In this document: positions 32,701 through 42,273 of the stretch, in pieces
How the letters are laid out: each line of letters starts with the position of its first letter
How positions within the stretch are numbered: position 1 is the first letter of the stretch
Assembly: GCA_014885115.2 (NCBI GenBank)
Contig: WKLE02001329.1
Coordinates: forward strand, 1 to 64,000
Reading direction: 5' to 3'
Length of the DNA: 64,000 bases
Source: Asterionellopsis glacialis
Lineage: Eukaryota; Bacillariophyta; Plagiogrammaphyceae; Rhaphoneidales; Asterionellopsidaceae
Notes under the pieces: model-generated
Databases searched by the model: none
What the model was told of the DNA's origin: nothing
What the model saw: only the letters and a program-made list of their open reading frames with translations
Translations under genes and position numbers: made by a program

Positions 32701-34938
32701 ATGACTTACGTTGATATTGGAAAGTTCGATCCGCTTGCAAATGGTGGAAACAAACCAAAGCATCCACCAGGGCATTCCTCTACTTCCCAGTCTGTACCTG
32801 CATTGGGACTTGATACCAACCAAGTTCGGTTTCTAGAGCAACAAGGATTTTCTTCTGGTGAGTGAACAATCACATTCATATATGATTGAAACAGTATGCC
32901 CTTTTCGAAGGTGACTTCTGGATCGTTCGAAGAATTTTCATCGTCAGAACTCACGGGTTTTTGTATGCTGACGTCTCCAAACTTCTTTTAAAGGTCTTAT
33001 TCGTGCTCTTGATGCAAGTAGGCATAGTCATCCCAGAAGGATATGGATTCTTGACAATAGCATGTCAATGAATGTCAGGGATAGTCACCGTATCAGCGGA
33101 AATTTTACAAACTTACAAAATATTCCAGCAACAAGATGGGAAGAATTACAGGACTGTGTTGCGTACCATGCCCAAATTTCTGCACTCTTTCATATGCCAA
33201 CGAGGTTTGCGGTAAGTTACACTTGTTATCCGCAACGCGTGCAATTCGACTGACGCAATCTCACTATTACTTCTTGTTGTACACACCAAATTTGTGCAGT
33301 TAGTAAACAACCCAGGTAGTGCGGGACCACAATATTTTGGAGTTGCTGAAAATAATTGTTCTACTTCCCAGGAGGTTCAAACTCTCAAAGCTGTCATGAC
33401 GAAGGTTCAACCTGGAGGTCCAACACTGCTTTCGGAACAAATCGCCAAGCTCCGCCAATATATTGTATCAATTGCGCCGACGTTAAAGAATGGTCAAACT
33501 ATTACTATTGTCTTGGCAACCCAGGGTTTGCCAACAAATGAAATGGGCCAAAGTGGACCGTCTATTGTACAACACTTTGTACAGACGTTGCGGTCACTAG
33601 AGGGATTGCCTGTGTGGATTGTCATAAGGCTTTGTACAGATGAAGAGCAGGTTTTTGACTTTTATAACTCTCTCGATTCTCAAGCCAATCTGCCCTGCGA
33701 TGTACTGGATGATTTCTTCGGAGAATCACTTGAAATATACTTGCGGAATCCTTGGCTTACATACGCACTCCCTTTGCACCGGTTTCGAGAACTCGGTTCT
33801 CGAATCAGCGCATTGGATGCTATTGACGAAAGAGAATTGACTACAACAGAGGTTCGAGACTTGTGCTGTCTGTTGTTCTCTATAGATCCTTCTACTCTAC
33901 CGGATCCTACGAGAAGTTGGGACGCATTCTTTCAAGTAATTTCTGGAGTCGTTGCAGGAGAAAAACATCAATGGAATCCTGTAACTCGTAAACTTAGCCC
34001 TTGGATTAATCTTCACGATCTTAATAATATTTATGGTGTCAAGAAAACAAGTCCTCATCCACAGTTCCCGCTCTTTCACCACCACCAACAACCAATATAT
34101 CAAGAATATTTAGGTGTCCAAAATCCAACTGTCGCGTCCACCCATAGCGCACCTCAACCTCATCAGTCTATACCTGTGCAACAGCCACAGAGACCCCTAG
34201 GAGGTAAACCGTACCACCAGTCTCACATTCACCAACAGCCCCCTTCTCAACCCTATGCCAACGTTCAATCTGCACAGCAGCAACAGAAGAAAACACCTCC
34301 TCGACCAACTGATACAGCCTATCAGCCCTCACACCAGCAACAGCAACCGGTACCCCCCTCAACAGCAACAGGTACGGGGTATGTTGGAACCGGTGCATCA
34401 GTTCAGACTTCTACCAATATCGCAGATGTTAAGAAACAAATTCTCACTAGTTGGGCTTTAGCCCCCCCTCAATATACATCCCTTAGACCAATCGATTACC
34501 TCCTTGGTACAGTTCATCAAACATTTCCACCCTCCTTTGGAATTGAGCCACATGAATACTTCCAGAAATGGAAACCCTTTTCATTAGACGCTCTCTCCTC
34601 AAGGCAGGAAGCAGTTCTCAAACGAGGTACGTTCACTCCATTGCGTCAGATATGGTGAAAATTCAGCTAGAAAGTTGGTTCTACAAGAGAACAGGATTAA
34701 TCTATGTTGTCTCTACTCAGCACTGAAATCTTTCTCTAACTCACCCTGACTTTTGATTTTCAAATCCATAAAATTGTATCAATTTAATCACTTTTGTAAT
34801 AACGTAGCGGTTCGCAAAATGAAAGTTTTCCTTCATCCAGACAGACTCCCAAAGGATCTTACTGAAAAACAAACGTTGCTCTGTAAAATTTTGTGGGACG
34901 TGACTGCTGACGCTTGGGAAGCATTCGGTAAGAGCTAA
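32701..34938 (+). CDS. von Willebrand A domain protein with C-terminal J-like domain
   Basis: Four exons: 32701-32857, 32994-33211, 33300-34626 and 34808-34938. Introns are 136, 88 and 181 nt, all GT..AG with phases that agree, giving 610 residues. Exon 1 ends FLEQQGFSSG and exon 2 continues LIRALD...RRIWILDNSMSM. D73-x-S75-x-S77 is the metal-ion-dependent adhesion site of a vWA domain, which runs to about residue 270. A Gln/Pro/His-rich linker (about 345-450) follows. The last exon supplies AVRKMKVFLHPDRLPKD with an HPD tripeptide at 577-579, the hallmark of J domains that stimulate Hsp70 ATPase. The domain is short, as in auxilin-like J domains. Function is unknown; an Hsp70 co-chaperone with a protein-binding vWA module is inference. 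Confidence 0.75.
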
Positions 34939-34984
34939 GCATGCTGTTGTGGCATGTGGATGTTCTGCGCAGGCGTTGCGGTTG

Positions 34985-35349
34985 TTCATTGTATTCTCAT
35001 CCAGGTTGGACAGCATCCTTGCCAACAACGCTACAGAACGGGTCGCTATACTTGGGGCTACCAATTCGACATGTGAACGGCGTACATGGGTTCTGCAACA
35101 GTGTTCCTCCACTGAAACATCTACAGGTGTAGTCTTTGTCGAAATTATATGTGACGATCAACAATTACTAGAAGCTAATTTTCAATCCAAAATTGGCCAA
35201 ACTTTAAAGGGATGAATCAAGAAGAAGCCCTTCAAGACTTGCGGAATCGTTGTTGCAAGTATAAAGAACAATATGAAGAACCAGATGATGATACACAATC
35301 CTATATCAAACTTTACAATCTCAGTAGTAAATATTGGTCATATAATTAA
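34985..35349 (+). pseudogene. relic of a 6-phosphofructo-2-kinase gene
   Basis: A short frame contains VAILGATNSTCERRTWVL and VVFVEIICDDQQLLEANF, which match the second half of the 6-phosphofructo-2-kinase domain (fructose-2,6-bisphosphate synthesis). The invariant DATNTTR core is changed to GATNSTC. The frame stops at TGA 35213-35215. The next frame, from about 35209, continues the family pattern as MNQEEALQDLRNR..YKEQYEEP...YIKLYN to TAA at 35347-35349. One frameshift is needed to join them. The nucleotide-binding loop and the phosphatase domain are missing. It lies directly after the vWA gene. Together these indicate a truncated, frameshifted relic. Confidence 0.65.
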
Positions 35350-35445
35350 CATCTATATTGAATTAAAATACAATAATTTCCTTTTTAATTTTTTTCTCAT
35401 TTTTAATTATTGTATGTGAGTGTAGTTTTTAAAAATCTGATTATA

Positions 35446-35517
35446 TTCCTCTTCTTATTCTCTTCCCCTCCCTTTTCCCTTCCTTTCCCTAATCTCTCCT
35501 CTTCTTTCTCCCCTCCC
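35446..35517 (+). repeat. pyrimidine-rich tract
   Basis: About 72 bases almost wholly of C and T on the plus strand. It is a low-complexity tract with no other signal. Confidence 0.7.
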
Positions 35518-36089
35518 GGCGCAATCAAGTTGCCAACCACTAACATGGGATGTTCGTCACGCAAACACTCTCTACCAGGTATAATCCAGAATATCAAGGG
35601 GTTTTAGCGGACAAACTGTGATGTCACTGAGTCCTTCCATCGCCGCCCGCCACAAACATTCGTTAGCACATAGGCCATTTCAAAGTTTTCTTGGAACGGG
35701 GTCATACAAAAAAATAATAATAACATAGTAAAAAAGATAGAGCAGTGGTAGTCTAAATGATGGACCATATGTCGAGAATTCTAGACTAGGATTAGGCTAG
35801 TCTTGGATACTCTCAAGCGGTACTCGTAGTCCTACTTTGTTCTTTTCCGGTACTGATTTTATATTTTCTAATGAATTCTTCACCATTCCAGGGACATAAG
35901 TAAGTACGTAGGACTACTTTTTATATATATTACTTTCGTACGTTGTTATTTTGCGACTTTCATTCTGAAGCAAGACTGCTTTTTAAAAGAATCTGTATCA
36001 TGATGGGCGGAATGAATACCGTATCTGTAGGACCTACCTACGGTATCAGGTACCCAACGCTCGTAATGAATGTCCATCGGCTGCCGCAC

Positions 36090-36740
36090 CAGGTACCAGG
36101 CTACCATGTACCAGGTACATATTATAAATCATCTTTATCACCCGTTCTCTGTTACAGGTACTGTACTCTCCCTTTTTTTTAATATAATAAAAAAACGTGC
36201 CAAAGTGACTATCCATGACCTGACCCAGAAATCGGAGTCATCTTGCAACCCAAACCCTGTTTTTTTAATACTGATTGTACAACAATAGTTCCAAGCCGCC
36301 CGTGCAGGAACCAGATCCCTGCTACCAGGTACTGTACCTCTTGATAGAAGGTATTGGGTAGGAAGTGTACCTGGTACCGGTAAGTATGCAGAACCTGGTA
36401 CCAGGTACAGGCAAAGTACTTACCTGGTACGGGATCAAAGGTACCAGGTATGGCAGGTCCTATTAGTTTCTTTTTTTATTTCTCTTCAAGTATGAGAGGG
36501 CTATTTCTTAGTGTCCACCAGCTTTACCAGGTAATGTTGCCACCTACAATCGTACGATTGAAGGTATGATACTAGATATCAGGTACATTTGATATCAATT
36601 AATTGTATAAGTAGTGTCCAGGATTATAGAGAATAAAAACGCGCTTATCGACTTCCGACAAGCTGTTTCAACAACTGTGACTTCAGAAAGACTCAAAAGC
36701 ACAATTGCAATGCTTGTATTTTAAATACTACCAGGTACCG
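36090..36740. repeat. cluster of dispersed GGTACC-type palindromic words
   Basis: Many overlapping copies of the pieces TACCAGGTAC and GTACCTGGTA occur here, for example at 36110-36118, 36323-36332, 36366-36378, 36403-36418, 36421-36430, 36440-36449 and 36729-36739. The longest reads ACCTGGTACCAGGTAC. Scattered copies occur in other intergenic regions (2570, 15243, 41756, 42166, 42210, 56393), and I noticed none within genes. Confidence 0.6.
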
Positions 36741-36985
36741 TCTCACGACTCCCGATTTTTATTCTTGGACCCATAGAGTCATACAGAAGACGCGTTGGAT
36801 TTACCTTCTTCATAAAAATTCCTCTATTCAATTATTTCTACTCCGTTCCTTTATTATTCATTGCTGCATTGCCGCGCCTCACGCCTCGAGGACCCTGCCA
36901 TGTACGTTTATTTTTGACTCATCAGTTTTAATGAAGAGAGTACAAAAAGACAGTCTTTGAAGTTATCTGATACATAATATATTGT

Positions 36986-39949
36986 ATGAGAATCATGTCA
37001 AGTGCAAATGAGAGAATGATTCTCAAAACTACGAGCCAAGAAGAACCAATTCTAGTAAAGACGACCTCCATAAATCATATCGACTTGAAACCTACTAACG
37101 AAACAACCGTTAGAGATTGGGAAGGATCATTTCGAGGTAGGCAAAATTCAACAAACGAACAAGATAAGCTATTTCAGAGTCTGTCTCAGCTTTCCATGGA
37201 AGGCAGAAAGGCTAATTCTGATGGAATCTCTTCCAGTGCGCCTTCTGGCGAAAGTGGAAAGTCGGTTTCGAGCAAGATTCATTCTTCCAGTCGGTCAAAA
37301 AGCACCGGAAGTAGTAACCACGAGAAAAATCTCACCAAGTCCTTCGTTTCTGGTATGAATAGACGACTTATTCCCGGCACAGAATCTAATCATCGTGGTT
37401 CAAGAGGAACAGATAGGTCCACTACATTCACTCGCCCTCAAAGCAGTCGAAGTGTGAATTGGGCGCCCGCACGAGAGCATATACGCCGGTCATCATATGA
37501 TAGCTCTTCTTCCAAGCAAAGCGATTTAACCGATTCGACCTTGAAAGCCTCGAATAGATCAGAAATACAAATTTCAAAACTCTTTGGCGAAAATGGACCG
37601 GATCTTAATTCAGAACAGACCAAGAAAAACTCAGATGAGATACCACCAACAAAAGCAAACCCTTCTAAACGATGTATCTCAAACAATTGTCCAAAATCTC
37701 TTTCAAATCTCCTACAGGCAACAGATAGTGAGATTGCTGTGGAAAAAGTTCATAATGATAACCAATCCGTCGCGGGAAGTTCCAATTCAAGCGGCAAATC
37801 AATTTTACGAGAAGGAAAGTATTCAACATTGTCTATTAAGAAAAAGAACGATGCTTCTGGTAAGGACAAGGTCACCGCGACTTCTCTGGAGAAAACAGCA
37901 CCACCTCAAACTAATCTCAACCGGTTTCATACCAAAGCAAAGGAACTCGTGGAAGCAGACCGATTTATGTCTGACCCCACCATGCACAGAAGAAATAGTT
38001 CACACTCAAAGCCATCAAACAAAACAAGAATGGACTCTTCTAACCTTGAAAATATCGATAGTGCACGTAGAGGGGAATCCGATTCCATGGATGGAAGTAA
38101 CTCGTCACGCAAAGCATCTGCATCCACTCGTAGTAATGAATTTCCCAGACGTGATTCTTACCGCAACGATGAGAAGCGCTCTTCAACAAGACACTTTGAT
38201 TCTCTTGTGGATTCCTCAAGAGGTGCAAGCTCACTGAACGAAAGTAGAGGAAAACGAACCGCAAAAATAGACGACCAAGAAAACGCTGCAAAAGGTTCAG
38301 TTCATCAAAACAACATACCATACCACCATAAAAGGAATACTGATGACGATATCAGCAGCTCCACCCGGATTTTACAACAAGAAGGTCGCAGGAGGAGACG
38401 ATCGGATCCTGCCGTGTCCGCACAAAATGGCCTTGCAGGAAAGCGAGACGGTGTCTCCTTTGATGGACAAAATAGTATGCCCAATCTTGAGTCGAATGAC
38501 ATTCTACAAGAACACGAGGTACGAGAAGCTTACCGCCAAGTTTTGAACACTGAAAAAAAGCAGATTGTCCACAATAACGATAGACAAAGCAGAAACTATC
38601 AAAACCACCTTTTGCAGGATAAGAATGATTGTCACCAGAGTATTTCACCCACAGATGCTGCTGACAAAGATACCAACAACACTGTCCAGTTTTCGGAGCA
38701 AGAAATTTGCATGAAGACAGTGTACGACCCTTGTGTGTTTGCCAAAACAGGAGAGAGGGACGACGCCTATTGCAATGGACACAATAGCATGCCCAATCTT
38801 CATCAACTCCTAGAAGATTTCCCGAAGAAAATTGAATTGCCAGAAGCTCACGACGAAGTTTCAAACGAAGAAACATTGCCATTGGCCCCGTTACTAATGA
38901 AATCGCGATCTTTCACTGTCCAAAAAGGAATTGCTAGTCAAAGCTTGAACAGCAGTGGTCCAAATTGTACAGAACACCTGAATGTCCATGCTGCAGAGAC
39001 ATGTAATGTAAACAGGCAACCTTCCAATCGTATGGAAAACAACATTACCTTTCACCGGCAGGCATCTGGTCGCAACCAGTATGAAGGTAACAGTCGGCCA
39101 GGTGATGGTAACTCGGTAGGTTTTCAAAGTTTGCAAGGACAAAGACAAAATTTTGTGCGGAACAGTTGGCCAAATGATGGCAAGGTGGAAAGTCTTCTCA
39201 ATTTCCAAGCACAAAACCAAAACCAGCAGACGTTACACAAGCAGCGAGATCAGCTGTTCCAAAGGAAGCACCAGAACAGTGACTCGGCGCCCAAACTTAC
39301 AAGACCAGTATCGAATACGGCCAGAAACTCCAGCTCATTAAATGCAGTGCCAGTATCTGACCAATACACGAATTCTAGAAATCATCCGCACCCCCGGGTA
39401 AGAACTCCAACTTCTGAAGATAATCACGTCATTCATCATTTCAAACAGCAGCTCCCACATGTTGTCCAACCGACGTTGTCATATCAGCAAGAATCAACTT
39501 CTCCTTACTACGAAGAGGAGCTGAAACATACCCATCTAGCGGAAAATGAACAGCATTCTTCCTATTCCCGACATCCAGTACAAGCGAAGAGCCCAAAAAT
39601 CACCCCGGATTCATATAATTTAGTTGAACACAGTGAGCAGCGAATGCAAGAATCTATCCTTCAACAACGACAGCAACATTACAGAGAACACCAGAAATTT
39701 CAGCATCGTGTACAAGAACAAAAACCTGCGTCTCTCCCTGTAAAACAGAAAAGCGGCTTGCAAAAATTCTTTGGAGGTAAAGCAAAGAAGCACAAACAGC
39801 CTATACCAGAGCCTCACCCCGAAGAAATCAAACAATCGCTACAGCCCACTCCCCAAGAAGCATATCAACAGCGCCTTGCTGTGGCACAAGCAGCTTTTAA
39901 TTCTATCACCCACAAGGAAGAAATCATGCCTGCCTGGGAGGTACTATGA
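36986..39949 (+). CDS. large disordered Ser/Asn/Gln-rich protein
   Basis: A single frame of 987 residues without a recognisable domain. It is dominated by Ser, Asn, Gln, Arg and Lys and is probably mostly disordered. Small internal repeats are visible: NSMPNL occurs twice (in DGQNSMPNL and NGHNSMPNL, each followed by an acidic helix with EAYRQV- or EAHDEV-type ends), and N-S-[R/W]-P-[G/N]-D-G also occurs twice. The C-terminal 70 residues are the best candidate for structure (LQKFFGGKAKKHKQP, then AYQQRLAVAQAAFNSI). Basic clusters could serve nuclear import. An alternative start is MSSANERM, three codons in. Length and codon continuity support a real gene; function is unknown. Confidence 0.75.
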   Translation: MRIMSSANERMILKTTSQEEPILVKTTSINHIDLKPTNETTVRDWEGSFRGRQNSTNEQDKLFQSLSQLSMEGRKANSDGISSSAPSGESGKSVSSKIHSSSRSKSTGSSNHEKNLTKSFVSGMNRRLIPGTESNHRGSRGTDRSTTFTRPQSSRSVNWAPAREHIRRSSYDSSSSKQSDLTDSTLKASNRSEIQISKLFGENGPDLNSEQTKKNSDEIPPTKANPSKRCISNNCPKSLSNLLQATDSEIAVEKVHNDNQSVAGSSNSSGKSILREGKYSTLSIKKKNDASGKDKVTATSLEKTAPPQTNLNRFHTKAKELVEADRFMSDPTMHRRNSSHSKPSNKTRMDSSNLENIDSARRGESDSMDGSNSSRKASASTRSNEFPRRDSYRNDEKRSSTRHFDSLVDSSRGASSLNESRGKRTAKIDDQENAAKGSVHQNNIPYHHKRNTDDDISSSTRILQQEGRRRRRSDPAVSAQNGLAGKRDGVSFDGQNSMPNLESNDILQEHEVREAYRQVLNTEKKQIVHNNDRQSRNYQNHLLQDKNDCHQSISPTDAADKDTNNTVQFSEQEICMKTVYDPCVFAKTGERDDAYCNGHNSMPNLHQLLEDFPKKIELPEAHDEVSNEETLPLAPLLMKSRSFTVQKGIASQSLNSSGPNCTEHLNVHAAETCNVNRQPSNRMENNITFHRQASGRNQYEGNSRPGDGNSVGFQSLQGQRQNFVRNSWPNDGKVESLLNFQAQNQNQQTLHKQRDQLFQRKHQNSDSAPKLTRPVSNTARNSSSLNAVPVSDQYTNSRNHPHPRVRTPTSEDNHVIHHFKQQLPHVVQPTLSYQQESTSPYYEEELKHTHLAENEQHSSYSRHPVQAKSPKITPDSYNLVEHSEQRMQESILQQRQQHYREHQKFQHRVQEQKPASLPVKQKSGLQKFFGGKAKKHKQPIPEPHPEEIKQSLQPTPQEAYQQRLAVAQAAFNSITHKEEIMPAWEVL

Positions 39950-42273
39950 ATAGAAAAGATATCAAAAGAGTTATTTTAAGAGATGTAACATATAATCGTG
40001 AAAAATGGAAAAAGAATACTAGAGCTTCAATCATGATTCGATTTTCGATATTTTTAGAAATTGAATATGTATTTGTGAAATGTGTCCAAACCTACTAGAG
40101 CTTGTATTCATAAAATATTTCGTTCATCCACAATGCTATTTATGCATTTCTATATATATTGACAATCCTGTCTGAACGGAATGGATCAGCGCTTGCACAT
40201 GCCTTCATCTACTCTACTAAAACATTTTGAAAGGGTGGAATTGTTAAGATTCTTCTTGTTCCTGTTTGTTTCGTTTTCTTTATGTAGTGCTGGTACATCA
40301 CCATTTTCAGATGCTATTTCATCGTCGGCCCAAGGGTAGGGTTTCAGGATATGTCGTAAAATCTTATCTTTCCTCGATCCATCACATACAAATCGTTTCG
40401 TTCGATCAAGGTTTCCTCCGGGACCACAAGCTATGCCGTTTCTTCGCAGATTGGAAAGTTATCCTTCCTTTAACAATTCTATCAAATATATATATAGTGG
40501 TGCTATATTTTGAAACAATGCAACATGCAAGTGCTGGAACTATTATCAGCACAATCCTGTGCCTGTTCCACATTATCAAAATATATTGCTCAAGTTTCCC
40601 CAAGTTTGCTTGTGAGGTGCAATACTTCTACGGTCATGTGAGTAGTATAGTATTCCAGAGATAGACATTTTTTATTACTTCTGGTACCACTGCTTTACAC
40701 AAAGTATCCTACTGGTGAGTGTCCTCCGTTTTTTTTTGACTTCATGTGATCCCTATCAGTAGTTCATATTTACAAGTATGATTCTTCTACCCGTGTCTAC
40801 TATAGGCTAGTTTTTGACATCTTTAGAACCTCTGATTGAACAATTTGGAAGTATTGCTCTTCCAATGGATTGAAAAGGGTATATGGCCTGAATTTGAGTA
40901 TTTTTTTAAAAGAAATGCGTCAAAAGTATATTGACAATAATATGTCCATTTCCTCTGAAGAAATTGTCCAGCGTGTCAATATGGCTTTGAATCATTTTCA
41001 ACTACAGTAATCGTTGGCCAAATGGTAGCCAGCACTTTATACTGTATCGCATATATTGCTGCAATTTGGAAACTTATCATAACCTTTCATGAATTTGTTT
41101 AGAATAATAACTGTATCGTGACAGAAATCAACCGCAAAATAGTATGTTCATCTATTTCTCTATTATTTTGTTTTGAGTTTTTGCTAGTTTTTGTACTACG
41201 AGCACTCTCTCTAAAGAGGACTCTCTAGTGTCTACTCTACCGGCCGTTTTCCCTCAATTGAGGAAATTTTCAACCAATCAGAAACTGGACAGCACCCTTC
41301 TGAAAATTAAAGCACACCGGCCTTACTCCAAGATACAGAATTTGATGGAGAATTCGGTGGTGACATCGGTTGATTGTGAAAATGCGTTCTTTGGTGTTTT
41401 CTGATTGGTTGAAAATTGTCCTCAATTGAGGCACTATGCCTCAATTGAGGACAATGGTAGAGTAGACACTAGAACTAGCTAGAGGACCTATCAGGTACGA
41501 GTACAGTACGACATTACAAAGAGAGTTTGTTCTTCAATGGTTCTGTAGATAATATAATAATAATGTTTCTTATTATGTAAAATAGGCCCTTTTGACAAAT
41601 TTATAAATTATTTTAAATAGGTACTATTTTTTGTATACAAAAATTCTCTCTTTCTTTTTCGAAGAAGTGGTTCTCCGCCTTCGAACATCAACGAACAATA
41701 CGGAGAATCAAATAGTACTGTTCCTGTATAGTTTTACACACACAGTACCAGGTACAGATCAGACTGAACCATTTTCATATTAATTATGTATCCCAGATAT
41801 TTGGGGTACTACTTTGCAACAGTAGTGTGGATAACAATCTTTAAGTATTATTATAGATATTTAGGAGTACGATTAACGGCCGAACTGTACTTATGAATTG
41901 GACTTTCTATTTCGACTTCAACTTATTTTAAACTATGTCAACGTTCTTCTTCTACTTTACTTTATTCGCTATATTACATGGAGCTGTCATTTCGGATGAC
42001 CCGTTTGTAGGAGTCTGTCTGGTACCGGTACCGACTAGGACCCTATTTGTACGGTAGTACCTGGTAGGACCTACCATCTCAATATTATGTAAACGAAGGA
42101 GGACTGCATTATTTTGGGGTCCAATTAAAATAGTACCTGTATACTAAGTATATAGGCAAAGCACCGTACCAGGTACAGTGTACACTAAATTAATCTCTCT
42201 CCTACATTTGGTACCTGGTACTTGAATGCATTGATACATTTATTCTCAGGCACATGTTTTGGGGTCTTTGACC
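39950..42273. other. intergenic region with a MITE-like element
   Basis: This 2.3-kb region precedes the giant secreted-protein gene. Apart from the inverted-repeat element at 41225-41472 and GGTACC-type words near 41756, 42166 and 42210, nothing was recognised. A 132-codon open frame at 40266-40664 has no protein-like features. Confidence 0.45.
41225..41472. mobile_element. MITE-like element with complex terminal inverted repeats
   Basis: The 17-base ends CTAGTGTCTACTCTACC (41225) and GGTAGAGTAGACACTAG (41456) are perfect inverse copies. Deeper in, CTCAATTGAGGA..ATTTTCAACCAATCAGAAA on the left pairs with the right arm. The right arm carries the palindrome CCTCAATTGAGG twice, the left once. 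If TA is the target duplication, the repeat proper starts GTGTCTACTC. No coding frame. A foldback Tc1/mariner-type MITE is the likely class; the ends differ from those of the element at 1405. Confidence 0.65.

Larger units (their letters stand above)
35350..36985. other. intergenic region with low-complexity and GGTACC-rich DNA
   Basis: No gene is supportable. A pyrimidine tract (35446-35517) is followed by the densest cluster of the GGTACCAGGTAC word in the window. A perfect palindrome CAATCGTACGATTG lies at 36547-36560. Confidence 0.45.

Noticed and set aside
32886..33071. 61-codon frame starting MKQYALFEGD
   Set aside because: It lies largely in intron 1 of the vWA gene. Splicing 32857 to 32994 gives a better protein with correct phase.
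40266..40664. 132-codon plus-strand frame
   Set aside because: Its composition is atypical, with no domain and no splice context. Treated as chance.
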